Positions 43,937 through 56,283 are shown, counted from the stretch's first letter. The stretch is 64,000 bases of DNA from an uncultured Burkholderiales bacterium (GCA_937864175.1 CALMJH010000017.1:35054-99053); one strand, 5' to 3'. The notes: generated from the sequence alone by a model not told the origin. Numbers and translations: made by a program.

Positions 43937-45276
43937 CCCCGGCGGCCCCCCATCCTCCCATGCTGCCCAGCAGCTATGCCTGGCTGGACGACATCCTCTG
44001 TTGCGAGGGCCACAGCCTGGAGGACCTGGCCCAGCAATTCGGAACGCCACTCTACGTCTACAGTGCCACGGCCATCGCCGAGGCTTATCAGTCTTTTGCC
44101 AAGGCCTGCACGGCACTCGAGGCAGACGTCTCGATCTTGTTTGCAGTCAAGGCCAATCCGAACCTGAGCCTCTTGTCGGAGCTGGGCAAGCTGGGGGCGG
44201 GTTTTGACATCGTCTCCATGGGGGAGATGCAGCGCGTCCTGGCAGCCGGCGGCTCGGCGGCAAAGATGGTCTTCTCGGGAGTGGGAAAGACCGACGAGGA
44301 ATTGAGGGCGGCCCTTCAGGCTCGGGTGGGCTGTATCAATCTCGAGAGCCTCTCCGAGCTCAGACGGCTCAACCAGTTGGCCCAAGGACTAGGCTGCAAG
44401 GCCCCGGTCTCCATTCGCATCAACCCGGACATTGATGCCAAGACCCACCCGTATATTTCCACAGGGCTTCGGTCCAACAAGTTTGGACTCTCCCTCGATC
44501 AGGCGCTCATTGGCTACCAAGAGGCTGCAGCCCTGCCCCACCTCCAGGTCATGGGGGTGGACTGCCACATCGGGTCGCAGATCACTGAGCTCTCTCCATT
44601 CTTGGATGCGGCCGACCGTGTCTTGGAATTTGTTGACCGGCTCGCAGAAAAAGGCATCAGTATTCATCACCTGGACCTGGGGGGTGGGCTGGGCATCTGC
44701 TACCGAGACGAGTCCCCCCCAAGCCCAGCCATGCTCATGGAGGCCCTGATCGGGAAGGTCCGGGCCTGGTCCAAGGCCCGGGGACGCCCAATGCCACGGC
44801 TCATCTTTGAGTTTGGCCGTGCCCTGGTGGGCGCAGCCGGTGTCTTGCTGAGTCGGGTCGTCGCCCTAAAGCCTCAGCCCAACGACCAGACTGGTGCTGC
44901 CCATTTCGCAATCATTGATGCCGCCATGAATGACCTGATGCGTCCGAGCCTCTACGAAGCCTGGCACGAGATTCTGGTGGTGAACCGTCGAGATCAGCAG
45001 ACCGAGGAGAGACGATGGGACGTGGTCGGACCGGTCTGCGAGAGTGGTGACTGGCTCGGCCGGGACCGGCCGCTTCGTCTGAAAGAGGGTGGGCTGGTCA
45101 TCCTGGCCTCGGCCGGCGCCTATGGGGCCTCGATGGCCTCCAACTACAACTCCAGACCCCGGCCAGCCGAGGTCTTGGTCCAGGCGGGCCAGCCCGTTCG
45201 GCTCATTCGTCGTCGAGAATCCTTCGAAGACCTGGTCGCCGCAGAGTCAGTCGGACTGAGCCTAGGGCCTTCTTAG
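43933..45276 (+). CDS. lysA: Diaminopimelate decarboxylase
   Basis: VYSATAIAEAYQSF, FAVKANPNLSLLSELGKLGAGFDIVSMGE, DCHIGSQITE; start gives ATGA overlap with lptM. Confidence 0.95.
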   Translation: MTPAAPHPPMLPSSYAWLDDILCCEGHSLEDLAQQFGTPLYVYSATAIAEAYQSFAKACTALEADVSILFAVKANPNLSLLSELGKLGAGFDIVSMGEMQRVLAAGGSAAKMVFSGVGKTDEELRAALQARVGCINLESLSELRRLNQLAQGLGCKAPVSIRINPDIDAKTHPYISTGLRSNKFGLSLDQALIGYQEAAALPHLQVMGVDCHIGSQITELSPFLDAADRVLEFVDRLAEKGISIHHLDLGGGLGICYRDESPPSPAMLMEALIGKVRAWSKARGRPMPRLIFEFGRALVGAAGVLLSRVVALKPQPNDQTGAAHFAIIDAAMNDLMRPSLYEAWHEILVVNRRDQQTEERRWDVVGPVCESGDWLGRDRPLRLKEGGLVILASAGAYGASMASNYNSRPRPAEVLVQAGQPVRLIRRRESFEDLVAAESVGLSLGPS

Positions 45277-45852
45277 CCTCAGCCAGACCAGGCCCATCCA
45301 GACCCCCAGGAAAATGAGGGGTTGGCTGAAGTCATTCTTGCCGGCTTTGTGCAAAAAATAATGCGCCAGGGCCAGAGCACTGATGAGCCAGACCAGTCGG
45401 TGAAGCTTTTTCCAGTTCTGGCCCAGCCGCAGCATGCTCCAGCGATTGGACGTGAGGGCGAGCGGCAGCATGAGCAGCAGGGCCAACAGGCCAACCGCGA
45501 CAAAGGGCCGCGTCCCGACGTCCTTCAGAATGAGGGCCCAGTTCCAGTCATGCTCAAACTGAAGGTAGGCCAGCAGATGAATGCCTGCATAGGCAAAAGT
45601 CCAGAGTCCCATTGCCCTGCGGTGTCGAGGAAGGTCTCTTAGCCCGGGCAGACGAGCCCATCGAGCCAGGTGAGGCATGCTCAAGACGAACCAGAGCAAG
45701 ACCATCATCTGACGACCGAGGCCCCTGAGGATCTCCTCCTGCGGATTGGCTCCAAGCCCATCGCCTGCAATGCGAAGGACCAGCTCCACCAGAGGGCCCA
45801 GCGCCCAGGCCTGGAGAGACAAGCCCAGTAGGCTAGCCCGCGAGACCGCCAT
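45262..45852 (-). CDS. msrQ: MsrQ heme membrane subunit (YedZ)
   Basis: Ferric-reductase-like TM protein immediately downstream of msrP; WKKLHRLVWLISALALAHYFLHK. Confidence 0.9.
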   Translation of the reverse strand: MAVSRASLLGLSLQAWALGPLVELVLRIAGDGLGANPQEEILRGLGRQMMVLLWFVLSMPHLARWARLPGLRDLPRHRRAMGLWTFAYAGIHLLAYLQFEHDWNWALILKDVGTRPFVAVGLLALLLMLPLALTSNRWSMLRLGQNWKKLHRLVWLISALALAHYFLHKAGKNDFSQPLIFLGVWMGLVWLRLRRP

Positions 45853-46824
45853 CTAGAAGAACCGTCTCAGGTCCATTCCGGTGTAGAGGCTGGCCACCTG
45901 GTCGGCGTAGCCATTGAAGGGCAGCGTGGGCCGACGGGGGGACAGCAGGCCGTCTTCTCCAATTCTGCGCTCCGTCGCCTGAGACCATCGACGATGCGGG
46001 ACGGCCGGATTGACGTTGGAGAAAAAGCCATACTCCTGGGGGGCGGTTTTTACCCAGCTGGGAATTGGCTGACTCTCGACCAGGCGAATTTCTACGATTG
46101 ACTTCGCGCTCTTGAAACCATACTTCCAAGGCACTACCAGCCGCACTGGAGAGCCATTTTGTGCGGGAAGCGTCTTGCCATAGAGGCCCACCGTCAGGGT
46201 GGTGAGAGGGTGCATCGCCTCATCGAGACGCAGGCCCTCTTGATAGGGCCAATCTAGTACGGGAGAGGAGAGTCCTGGCATCGTGGCCCGGTCTGCCTGG
46301 CTAATGAACTCAACGTACTTGGCTGAGCCCAGCGGCTGAGCCCGCCGAAGCACGGCAGAGAGGCTAAAGCCGACCCAAGGAATCACCATGGACCAGCCCT
46401 CGACACACCGCAGCCGATAGATTCGCTCTTCGAGTGGACTGAGCTTCAGCAGATCGTCGAAACCAAGCGTAATGGGCTTGGCCACCAGGCCCTTGACCAC
46501 CAACTGGTAGGGCCGCACCTGCAGACGGCTTGGCGCCAGACGCTGGGGATCGGCCTTGTCCGTTCCAAACTCATAGAAGTTGTTGTAGCCCGTGACATCG
46601 TGAACGGGCGTGAGCTTGTCGGTGGGCATTCCAGGCCAGGGGCGCGCAGCAAGGGGGGTCAGTGGCTCGGCCAGCCGCGAGACGCTGGCCTGCGAGAGGC
46701 TCGAAGCGGTCAGCCCCGACAGGCCGACCCCAAGACCCGTAGCCCGGCGCGCGGTGGACGAGAGCCAGGCACGTCGTCCAAGGACAACCGACTCAGGCGT
46801 GATATCGGCCGACCGAATCTTCAA
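45853..46824 (-). CDS. msrP: MsrP molybdopterin methionine-sulfoxide reductase catalytic subunit (YedY)
   Basis: [51 protein letters not shown]-containing N-terminus. Confidence 0.94.
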   Translation of the reverse strand: MKIRSADITPESVVLGRRAWLSSTARRATGLGVGLSGLTASSLSQASVSRLAEPLTPLAARPWPGMPTDKLTPVHDVTGYNNFYEFGTDKADPQRLAPSRLQVRPYQLVVKGLVAKPITLGFDDLLKLSPLEERIYRLRCVEGWSMVIPWVGFSLSAVLRRAQPLGSAKYVEFISQADRATMPGLSSPVLDWPYQEGLRLDEAMHPLTTLTVGLYGKTLPAQNGSPVRLVVPWKYGFKSAKSIVEIRLVESQPIPSWVKTAPQEYGFFSNVNPAVPHRRWSQATERRIGEDGLLSPRRPTLPFNGYADQVASLYTGMDLRRFF

Positions 46825-48144
46825 TTAGAGCTGCCCATACGAGTGCAGACCGGACAAGAACATATTGACCCCAAGGAAGGCAAAGCCGGTGATCAGGAGG
46901 CCAACCAAGGACCAATACGCTGCAAACTCACCACGCAATCCTTTCATGAGTCGCAGGTGCAGCCAGGCTGCGTAGTTGAGCCAGACGATGAGGGCCCAGG
47001 TCTCTTTGGGGTCCCACTGCCAGTAGGTGCCCCAGGCCTCGGCGGCCCAGAGAGCACCCAAAATAGTGGCGACTGTGAAAAAGGCAAACCCGATGGCAAT
47101 TGCACGGTATTGAATATCGTCGAGCACCTCGAGGGAGGGGAGGACCGAGGCGATTCGCCGACGGGCAGTTAGGATGCCGCCGACGACAGCGGCTGAGATG
47201 CCAAAGTAGATGGCCCAGTAATCGGGGAGTCCTGAGCGACGAAAAACCAAAGGCTCTGCGCAGAGCAAGACACCGAGCACAAACAATGGGATGAGGGCCC
47301 GTCGGCTCTGGTTCTCTGCATTGGCCTTGATGAGATAGGCGAAGGCGACCATCGCCGCGATGGAGAAGGTGCCATAGCCCACAAAGTTGGCGGGCACGTG
47401 AATCTTCATCCACCAGGACTGAAGTGCTGGAACCAGAGGCTGGATCTCATGGGCCGACCGAGTCGCCGTGTACCAGAGCAAAAAGCCCACAGCGGCCACA
47501 ATGACCAAGGAGACAAAGGCCCCCAGACTGCGCGTCTGGTAGCGCTTTTCGTAGAAGAGGTAGAAGAGGGCCGTAAGCAGCGAAAACAGGACAAAGACCT
47601 CGTAGAGGTTGCTGACTGGTATGTGGCCGACATCTGGAGAAATCAGGTAGGACTCGTACCAACGGACCAGCAGGCCAGTCATGCCCATGACCGTCGCCGA
47701 CCAGGTCATCACCGAGGCTGCCCAGAGGGCGGTCGGTCCGCGCAGCAGCAGGCCAGCCCAGTAGGCCAGGCAGCCCGCTGCATAGAGGGCGCACATCCAG
47801 AGAATGGCGGACTGTGACGACAACAAGTACTTGAGCAGAAGCGACTGCTCCGCCTGAGCGAGTTGACCGCCATAGAGTCCAATACCTGCCAGGGCCAGCA
47901 GGCCACAGCCCACGGAGAACCACCGCATGGCAGGCCAGAGCCAGCCCACAAAGACCATGCCGGCAGCACAGGCCCAGAGAATGACCAGCTCGTAGACATC
48001 CATGAACTGACCATATTTGGTGGAGGCCCACCAGGAACCCCCTGCCAGCAGTCCACCAAAGACCAGGTCTTTCCAGCCGAGTCGGCTTGAGCCGACCGAC
48101 TGGAGCCTGGCCTGGCCAAAGTCGGATGCAGTTGAGGTGGTCAT
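46825..48144 (-). CDS. ccsB: Cytochrome c biogenesis protein CcsB/ResC
   Basis: ALWAAEAWGTYWQWDPKETWALIVWLNYAAWLHLR (WWD region). Confidence 0.94.
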   Translation of the reverse strand: MTTSTASDFGQARLQSVGSSRLGWKDLVFGGLLAGGSWWASTKYGQFMDVYELVILWACAAGMVFVGWLWPAMRWFSVGCGLLALAGIGLYGGQLAQAEQSLLLKYLLSSQSAILWMCALYAAGCLAYWAGLLLRGPTALWAASVMTWSATVMGMTGLLVRWYESYLISPDVGHIPVSNLYEVFVLFSLLTALFYLFYEKRYQTRSLGAFVSLVIVAAVGFLLWYTATRSAHEIQPLVPALQSWWMKIHVPANFVGYGTFSIAAMVAFAYLIKANAENQSRRALIPLFVLGVLLCAEPLVFRRSGLPDYWAIYFGISAAVVGGILTARRRIASVLPSLEVLDDIQYRAIAIGFAFFTVATILGALWAAEAWGTYWQWDPKETWALIVWLNYAAWLHLRLMKGLRGEFAAYWSLVGLLITGFAFLGVNMFLSGLHSYGQL

Positions 48145-48153
48145 GTCATTCTC

Positions 48154-50298
48154 CTAGCGCCGTTCCAGAGCGAGTTGCTGAGACAGTTCATTAAATTCCT
48201 GATCAAAATCCATTGAGTGTCGGGGCGTTGAGGCCGCCATCAAGACCTGCGGGGCCCCTGGGGCTTTGGCACCGTCACCCGACCCGCCCTCTTTGACCCA
48301 GACCCAGAACCGACGTTCCCGTACATAGAGCATGGCGAAAACACCAAGGGTGAGCAACAGACAACCCAGATAGACCGTGGTCTTTCCGGGTGAACGGGTG
48401 ACCTGAAAGACTGAGGCCTTGACCTCCGAGAAATCCTGCAGGCTGATGAGCAGCGGGGCCTCGAAGAGCTTGGCATCGCTGTAGGCATTGAGGGCCCGCT
48501 GCGCAAAGGCCTGAGACTCATCGGTCTGCGCCTGTCGGGGTAGCCCACGGGCCTCGCGTGACTGCTGGAGAACCTCCCAGAAGGCGCCCGTCAACATCCG
48601 AACCACGACATCGGTCGCGCGCTCCCGCTCGGCCTGTGGAACCGTGGTCTCCAAGAGATTGGCAAGGCTTGCAAGCCCGCCCGCTGAGATGGCATCAAGG
48701 GCCTTGAGTGCGCTGTCTCCGAGGGCCTTCTGCATGGCCTCTGGTGCTGCAGCCTTTGCGAAGGCACGAGCGGCTCGTCCTCTGGACTCTGGATTGTCCA
48801 TCGCCGCTCGCAGATGGAGGAAGGTCTCGAGCGAGCCTTTCTCATCCGCGGGGATGCGCAGGTAGCGGAAGGGCTCGTCGGGAGAGTTTCGGACGCCGGC
48901 TAGAAAGACCGAGGCCCCATCGAGTTCGACGGGCAGCATGTAGCTGTGAAATTCCCGGGCCTGGCCGGCCGCGTCACGAAGTTTGTATTGAAAGGCTGCG
49001 CCGACGTTGGTGAGGGTCTTGGCCTTGTCGCTGCTTGCGGCCGGTGAGAGAACGGCGGCGACATTTTTCTGGAAGGCCTCTTCAGCCGAGGGGCCGCCCG
49101 CCAGGTTCTCGACATTAATGGCCTTGAAGCCGGAAATCTCGAGGCTAAGGGTCTGACTCGCATTGCGCAGGGCCAGACTCTGGCCGACACCAATCTCAAT
49201 GGGCAGTGGCTTTTGGATGGGCCCTGTCATGGGGTGCGCAACAAGTTTGAGCCGGGACCCACCATCATCAAAACTGGACTGGTAGACGGCAATCCCCCGG
49301 TGGATGAGGGGCTTGTTGACTTCGATGGTGGCCTGCTTCACCTCACCTGTCTGCTTGTCAGTGAGAACAACATCGCTGGCAAAGAGCTTGGGCATGCCTG
49401 TGTTGTAGTACTCAATTCGAAACTGCTTGAGCTGGAGATCGAAGGGAAGGTCGACCAACAAGGCGCCCTTGGGCTGATTGATGACGGCTAAATCTGACCG
49501 CTGCCCCTCCGGAATTAGGAGGTTGGCTCGGTAGGTCGGCGTGGACTGCGGGAGGCGGGCCGAGTCAGGGACTTGGTCGCCTGTCAGGCTCGAGAGGACA
49601 ACAGGCGACTTGTCCCACCACCAGACCGCCAATCGGGTGGGCAGTTCGGAGTCCAGTAAGCCCCCAAGGGAAATGACCACAATGGCCAGGTGCGCGGCGA
49701 TGTAGCCCAGCCGATTGCTGGCGCCCTTTTTGGCCACCAGTCTGGGCAGGCCCGGAGCAGCCGAGAGCGGCTTGACCTGGTAGCCCCTGGCCTTCAGGGC
49801 ATTGGCGATCTCCTCTATGCGCTGCTCGGCCTGCGGCAAGTCGGTGCAGTCCACCTGCTGGCGATAACGGAAGGCGGCAAAGCCCCCCTCCCGAACTTTC
49901 TCCCGCCAGACACGCATCTCTTTGAGCATGCGAGGCGTGTTGCGGACCAGGCAGAGGCTTGTCGAGGCCAACATCAAGACCATGACCAGCAGAAACCAAG
50001 GCGCGTTGTAGACGCGAAAGACATCAAACCAGGTAAAGACTTCGGCCCAGAAGGCACCGAACTGGTTGACGTAGTTGATGGGTGGGCTGTTTTGCGGAAC
50101 GATGGTTCCGATGGCGCTGGCCAGCCCCACGACCGAGAGTGCCGAGATGGCAAAGCGCATGGACGAGAGGAGCTCGATCCCCTCGCGCAAGAACCGATGC
50201 CCGCTGGTTAACTCAAGGCCGGTTGTCGAACCCCTAAAATCGACCGCGTCATCGACTTGAGGCGGTCGGTTAGCGGAGTCCTGCGATGTACTCTGCAA
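48154..50298 (-). CDS. resB: Cytochrome c biogenesis protein ResB/Ccs1
   Basis: ELLSSMRFAISALSVVGLASAIGTIVPQN, next to ccsB. Confidence 0.9.
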   Translation of the reverse strand: MQSTSQDSANRPPQVDDAVDFRGSTTGLELTSGHRFLREGIELLSSMRFAISALSVVGLASAIGTIVPQNSPPINYVNQFGAFWAEVFTWFDVFRVYNAPWFLLVMVLMLASTSLCLVRNTPRMLKEMRVWREKVREGGFAAFRYRQQVDCTDLPQAEQRIEEIANALKARGYQVKPLSAAPGLPRLVAKKGASNRLGYIAAHLAIVVISLGGLLDSELPTRLAVWWWDKSPVVLSSLTGDQVPDSARLPQSTPTYRANLLIPEGQRSDLAVINQPKGALLVDLPFDLQLKQFRIEYYNTGMPKLFASDVVLTDKQTGEVKQATIEVNKPLIHRGIAVYQSSFDDGGSRLKLVAHPMTGPIQKPLPIEIGVGQSLALRNASQTLSLEISGFKAINVENLAGGPSAEEAFQKNVAAVLSPAASSDKAKTLTNVGAAFQYKLRDAAGQAREFHSYMLPVELDGASVFLAGVRNSPDEPFRYLRIPADEKGSLETFLHLRAAMDNPESRGRAARAFAKAAAPEAMQKALGDSALKALDAISAGGLASLANLLETTVPQAERERATDVVVRMLTGAFWEVLQQSREARGLPRQAQTDESQAFAQRALNAYSDAKLFEAPLLISLQDFSEVKASVFQVTRSPGKTTVYLGCLLLTLGVFAMLYVRERRFWVWVKEGGSGDGAKAPGAPQVLMAASTPRHSMDFDQEFNELSQQLALERR

Positions 50299-51019
50299 GG
50301 GCTTCCATCTCCTGGTCGGTCAGCTGGGCCGAGATCTTGTTCATCTGAGCGCTGTTGGCTCGGGCTCCGGAGCGAAAGGCGGTGAGTTGGGTCTTGGTGT
50401 ACTGCGCATACTGACCCGCTAGACGCGGATACTGTGCAGGGATGCCGGCCCCATTGGGGGCATGACAGCCCACGCAGGCTGGGATGCCCTTGGCTGTAAT
50501 GCCTGCCCTATAAATCTTTTGGCCCAGAGCCAGCACATCTTTTTTCTGGGCGAAGGAGGGCTTGATGGTCTGAGCCGCATAAAAGGCCGTGACGTCTCGA
50601 ATGTCCGACTCGCTCAGGCCAGCGGCGAAGCCGGCCATGATGGCATTTTCGCGCTCGGCCTTCTGGGCATTGGGCTTGACCTGAAAGTTGTGAAGCTGCT
50701 TGGCCAGGTAGGCAGCATGCTGGCCCGCCAGAATGGGATTGTCAGCAATGCTGCTGTTGCCGTCGGCGGCATGACAGGCTGCACAGACTTGGCTGGCAAT
50801 GGCAGCGCCCTTGGCGAGGTCGGCCTTGGGAGCTTGGGCTGGCGCTGCTGCAGCGGCCGGTGCGGCTGGGGCTGCAGCACTCGCAACAACCGGGAGGCCC
50901 AGGCCAACGACGAGGCTCAAGAGAACCGCGTTGGCGAGGCCACTGGGCCGGCGAGGACGAACAGAGCGGCTCTGAAAGCCGGCGGTATTGAGGGAAATCG
51001 AATTCATGTCAGACTTCAT
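50270..51019 (-). CDS. Diheme cytochrome c4
   Basis: Two CxxCH motifs (CAACHAADGN, CVGCHAPNG); start trimmed to MKSDMN. Confidence 0.9.
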   Translation of the reverse strand: MKSDMNSISLNTAGFQSRSVRPRRPSGLANAVLLSLVVGLGLPVVASAAAPAAPAAAAAPAQAPKADLAKGAAIASQVCAACHAADGNSSIADNPILAGQHAAYLAKQLHNFQVKPNAQKAERENAIMAGFAAGLSESDIRDVTAFYAAQTIKPSFAQKKDVLALGQKIYRAGITAKGIPACVGCHAPNGAGIPAQYPRLAGQYAQYTKTQLTAFRSGARANSAQMNKISAQLTDQEMEALAEYIAGLR

Positions 51020-51102
51020 TTTCAGAGATTCTCCTTTGGGGCTGGAGCCGGGTCGCGGTGACCACACGGAAGTCCAGTCAAGACCTAGAGTTTAAAGCAT
51101 TC

Positions 51103-51807
51103 ATGAGTCAAACCGACGCCCCAACGCCCCTTCCCGCACTGGAGACCTGGATTTCTCAGGTTCAATTCCTCCAGAGTGGCGCGAAGGTCTCGGACCTGCC
51201 AAGGGCCCAAGTTCCCGAGATCGCCATAGCCGGTCGCTCCAATGCGGGCAAGAGCACCGCCCTGAACGTCCTCTGCAACCGCAAGCGGCTGGCCTTTGCC
51301 AGCAAAACACCGGGTCGGACGCGTCTGATCAACCTCTTTAGCCTGCTTTACAAAGAACAGGAGGTGGGCCGTCTGGTGGACCTGCCCGGCTATGGCTATG
51401 CCGCGGTCGACAAGCAGACCCAGGCCCAGTGGCAGCAGCAGTTGGCTCGCTACCTCGAGGCCCGCGACAGTCTGGTTGGGCTCATTCTGGTGACCGATAT
51501 TCGGCACCCCCTGGGTCCACTGGATCAGCAGATGCTCGAATGGTTTGCCCGGCGACGCCGGCCCATGCACCTGCTGCTGACCAAGGCTGACAAGCTCACC
51601 CGGCAGCAGCAGACCAGCGCCGTGAGGGCAGTCAGCGAGGAGTTGGCAAGCCAGGAGGCAGAGTGGGGGCCGGTGAGTCTCTCGGTCTTCTCTGGTCTTA
51701 AGAAGACCGGTCGGGAGCCGGTCTTGGCGCTTATCAGCGAGTGGCTTGGCCTGACCCAGCAGGGGGATCCGGCAGACCCGCAGGCCCAAAAAAAACCGGC
51801 AGACTAG
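51103..51807 (+). CDS. engB: Ribosome biogenesis GTPase YihA/EngB
   Basis: GRSNAGKSTALNVLCNRKRLAFASKTPGRTRLIN, DLPGYGYA, LTKADK. Confidence 0.95.
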   Translation: MSQTDAPTPLPALETWISQVQFLQSGAKVSDLPRAQVPEIAIAGRSNAGKSTALNVLCNRKRLAFASKTPGRTRLINLFSLLYKEQEVGRLVDLPGYGYAAVDKQTQAQWQQQLARYLEARDSLVGLILVTDIRHPLGPLDQQMLEWFARRRRPMHLLLTKADKLTRQQQTSAVRAVSEELASQEAEWGPVSLSVFSGLKKTGREPVLALISEWLGLTQQGDPADPQAQKKPAD

Positions 51808-51814
51808 CTGCCGG
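51788..51814 (-). terminator. Candidate intrinsic terminator oriented leftward, antisense to engB and hemB
   Basis: Minus strand CCGGCAG-CTAGT-CTGCCGG followed by T8. Confidence 0.75.
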
Positions 51815-51894
51815 AGAAGAGCCTATCGAGGAGGCACCCGCTCAGGGAGGAGAAGCGGGAGACGCGAAGCGTCTGGTGAGTAGACGCGCAATAA

Positions 51895-52965
<1,071 letters not shown>

Positions 52966-52976
52966 GCCGACAGCCC

Positions 52977-53369
52977 TTACTGGCCGTCGGTCTCGACGAC
53001 GTCTGAGGCCTCGGGCCGGTCGACCAGTTCCATGAGGGCCATCGGCGCATTGTCGCCCTGACGAAAGCCCCATTTCAGGATCCGGCAGTAGCCGCCAGGA
53101 CGGCTGGCGTAACGAGGCCCGATTTCATCGAACAGCTTCACCACGATCTCGCGGTCACGAAGACGGTTGAAGGCCAGGCGCTTGTTGGCCAGCGTAGGGG
53201 ACTTGCTGATGGTGATGAGGGGCTCAACCACCTTGCGCAGTTCCTTTGCCTTGGGCAGGGTGGTCTTGATGGCCTCGTGTCTCAGCAGGGCATTGGCCAG
53301 GTTGCGAAACATGGCGGCCCGGTGGGACGAGGTACGGTTTAGCTTGCGAAGGCCATGACGATGACGCAT
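52977..53369 (-). CDS. rplQ: 50S ribosomal protein L17
   Basis: [32 protein letters not shown]. Confidence 0.97.
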   Translation of the reverse strand: MRHRHGLRKLNRTSSHRAAMFRNLANALLRHEAIKTTLPKAKELRKVVEPLITISKSPTLANKRLAFNRLRDREIVVKLFDEIGPRYASRPGGYCRILKWGFRQGDNAPMALMELVDRPEASDVVETDGQ

Positions 53370-53390
53370 GGGAATTCTCCTCTCTAAGGC

Positions 53391-54365
53391 TTAGCGGTCC
53401 ATGCCCGCGGGTGGCCAGTTCTCGAGCTTCATGCCCAAGGTGAGGCCGCGCGAAGCGAGGACTTCTTTGATTTCGTTGAGGGACTTGCGTCCCAGGTTTG
53501 GCGTCTTGAGAAGCTCGTTCTCGGTCCGCTGAATGAGATCGCCGATGTAGTAGATGCTCTCGGCTTTCAGGCAGTTGGCCGAACGAACCGTGAGTTCAAG
53601 GTCGTCCACCGGACGCATCAGCATGGGATCAACAGCGGCCGTGCGGCTGGACTCGGCAATAGGCTCTCCACCCTCTAGGGCAGCGAAGACCGAGAGCTGC
53701 TCGACAAGAATCCGAGCGGCCTGACGAACCGCGTCTTCTGGCTCGATGACGCCGTTGGTCTCGACCTCAATGACCAGACGGTCCAGGTCGGTCCGCTGCT
53801 CGACTCGGGCGCTCTCGACGGCATAGCTCACCCGGCGAATGGGCGAGAAGGAGGCATCGAGAACGATACGGCCGATGGAACGGGTGTTCTCTTCACCCAG
53901 GTGACGCAGCGTACCGGGTACATAGCCGCGGCCTTTCTCGACCCGGACCTGGAGCTCCAGGCGAACGTCGTCAGAGAGGTTGGCGATGACGTGATCGGGA
54001 TTCAGGATCGCGACGTCGTGGGGCAGGTCGAAATCTGCTGCCGTCACAGGACCAGTACCCTGCTTGCGCAGAGAAAGGAGAACGTCGGCACGGCCATCGA
54101 GGCGGAAGACGATTCCCTTGAGGTTGAGCAGCAGGTCGACGACGTCCTCCTGGACGCCTTCCATGGTGGAGTACTCGTGAACTACGCCAGCAATCTGGAC
54201 TTCCGTGGGGGCATAGCCCTCCATAGAGGACAGCAGAACACGGCGTAGAGCATTGCCCAGTGTGTGGCCAAAACCACGTTCGAACGGCTCCATCACAATC
54301 TTGGCCGTGTTGGTGCCGGTTGGTTCGACTTCGATAATGCGAGGCTTCAGAAAGGCATTCAACAT
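53391..54365 (-). CDS. rpoA: RNA polymerase subunit alpha
   Basis: [24 protein letters not shown]-terminal domain [14 protein letters not shown]. Confidence 0.98.
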   Translation of the reverse strand: MLNAFLKPRIIEVEPTGTNTAKIVMEPFERGFGHTLGNALRRVLLSSMEGYAPTEVQIAGVVHEYSTMEGVQEDVVDLLLNLKGIVFRLDGRADVLLSLRKQGTGPVTAADFDLPHDVAILNPDHVIANLSDDVRLELQVRVEKGRGYVPGTLRHLGEENTRSIGRIVLDASFSPIRRVSYAVESARVEQRTDLDRLVIEVETNGVIEPEDAVRQAARILVEQLSVFAALEGGEPIAESSRTAAVDPMLMRPVDDLELTVRSANCLKAESIYYIGDLIQRTENELLKTPNLGRKSLNEIKEVLASRGLTLGMKLENWPPAGMDR

Positions 54366-54405
54366 AACAATCCTTGGTCGTATGGCAGATGGGAACGGCG
54401 CAAGA

Positions 54406-55029
<624 letters not shown>

Positions 55030-55046
55030 TTCGAATTCCTTTCGAA
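55030..55046 (-). promoter_or_regulatory. rpsD Shine-Dalgarno in a 5-nt loop flanked by TTCGAA/TTCGAA
   Basis: Minus strand TTCGAA-AGGAA-TTCGAA immediately upstream of GTG. Confidence 0.6.
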
Positions 55047-55052
55047 AGCCGC

Positions 55053-55133
55053 CCCTAGACGTCTAGGGAGCGAAGTGTCCCGGAACCCCGGGACGGTGGA
55101 CTTAGACACAGCCCCACTCCGAAGAGTGGGACC
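55053..55133 (-). other. Three tandem hairpins in rpsK-rpsD intercistronic region (candidate cis-regulatory RNA)
   Basis: RNA sense: GUCCCACUC-UUCG-GAGUGGGGC; GUCCCGG-GGUU-CCGGGAC; CCCUAGACGUCUAGGG palindrome. Confidence 0.7.
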
Positions 55134-55140
55134 AACCAAA

Positions 55141-55536
55141 TTAGATACGACGGCGCTTGGGAGGACGGCAGCCGTTGTGGGGGACGGGCGTCACATCCGA
55201 GATCTGGGTGACCCGAATGCCCAGGGCATTCAGAGCACGGACCGTTGATTCGCGGCCGGGTCCTGGACCCTTGATACGAACCTCGACGTTCTTCACACCA
55301 CACTCGACTGCCACACGACCAGCGGCCTCGGCAGCCACCTGGGCTGCAAAGGGCGTGCTCTTGCGGCTGCCTTTGAAGCCTGCGCCACCAGCGGTCGCCC
55401 AAGACAGGGTGTTGCCCTGGCGGTCGGTGATGGTGATGATGGTGTTGTTGAAAGATGCATGGATGTGGGCAACCGCATCGCTAACGTTCTTGCGAACTTT
55501 TTTACGGGTGCGCTGAGCAGCTTGAACCTTTGCCAT
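55141..55536 (-). CDS. rpsK: 30S ribosomal protein S11
   Basis: [41 protein letters not shown]. Confidence 0.97.
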   Translation of the reverse strand: MAKVQAAQRTRKKVRKNVSDAVAHIHASFNNTIITITDRQGNTLSWATAGGAGFKGSRKSTPFAAQVAAEAAGRVAVECGVKNVEVRIKGPGPGRESTVRALNALGIRVTQISDVTPVPHNGCRPPKRRRI

Positions 55537-55545
55537 AAGACTTCC

Positions 55546-55914
55546 TTAGCCTTTCTTCAGAGTGATGCTGCCCTTGCGGGGGCCCTTACGGGTCCGGGCA
55601 TTGGTGCGAGTCCGCTGGCCACGAACCGGCAGGCCCTTGCGGTGACGCATACCCCGGTAGCAGCCCAAGTCCATGAGACGCTTGATGGACATCGAGATCT
55701 CACGGCGCAGATCGCCCTCGGTGGTGAACTTGCCCACCTCGTTACGGAGCTTCTCGAGTTCGTCGTCCGTGAGGTCTTTGACCTTCTTGGTCACGGGCAC
55801 GCCGGCAGCCTGACAAATCAGGCGCGCACGTGGGCGGCCAATGCCATAGATGGCGGTCAGACCAACATCGGTGTGCTGGTGGCTGGGAATGTTAATGCCT
55901 GCAATACGGGCCAT
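55546..55914 (-). CDS. rpsM: 30S ribosomal protein S13
   Basis: [51 protein letters not shown]. Confidence 0.97.
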   Translation of the reverse strand: MARIAGINIPSHQHTDVGLTAIYGIGRPRARLICQAAGVPVTKKVKDLTDDELEKLRNEVGKFTTEGDLRREISMSIKRLMDLGCYRGMRHRKGLPVRGQRTRTNARTRKGPRKGSITLKKG

Positions 55915-55929
55915 GGACTAGCTCCTTCC

Positions 55930-56043
55930 TTAACCTTGACGCTGCTTGTGACGGGGGTCGGTGCAGATAACCCGCACGACTCCGTGTCGCTTGATGATCT
56001 TGCAGTTGCGGCAGATGCGCCGGACCGATGCGAGAACTTTCAT
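55930..56043 (-). CDS. rpmJ: 50S ribosomal protein L36
   Basis: Manual translation [37 protein letters not shown] (37 aa, not in ORF track). Confidence 0.96.
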   Translation of the reverse strand: MKVLASVRRICRNCKIIKRHGVVRVICTDPRHKQRQG

Positions 56044-56064
56044 GATGGATCCTTTGGTTCCTTT

Positions 56065-56283
56065 TTACTTCGCTCTAAAAACAATTCGTGCACGTGACAA
56101 GTCATAGGGGGTGAGTTCGACGGTTACCTTGTCTCCAGGCAGGATGCGGATGTAGTGCATGCGCATCTTGCCGGAGATGTGGCCCAAGACCACATGACCG
56201 TTTTCCAGCTTGACCCGAAAGGTCGCGTTGGGCAGGTTCTCGACAATCTCACCCTGCATCTGAATGGCATCGTCTTTGGCCAT
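56065..56283 (-). CDS. infA: Translation initiation factor IF-1
   Basis: [51 protein letters not shown]; start trimmed from ORF. Confidence 0.97.
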   Translation of the reverse strand: MAKDDAIQMQGEIVENLPNATFRVKLENGHVVLGHISGKMRMHYIRILPGDKVTVELTPYDLSRARIVFRAK

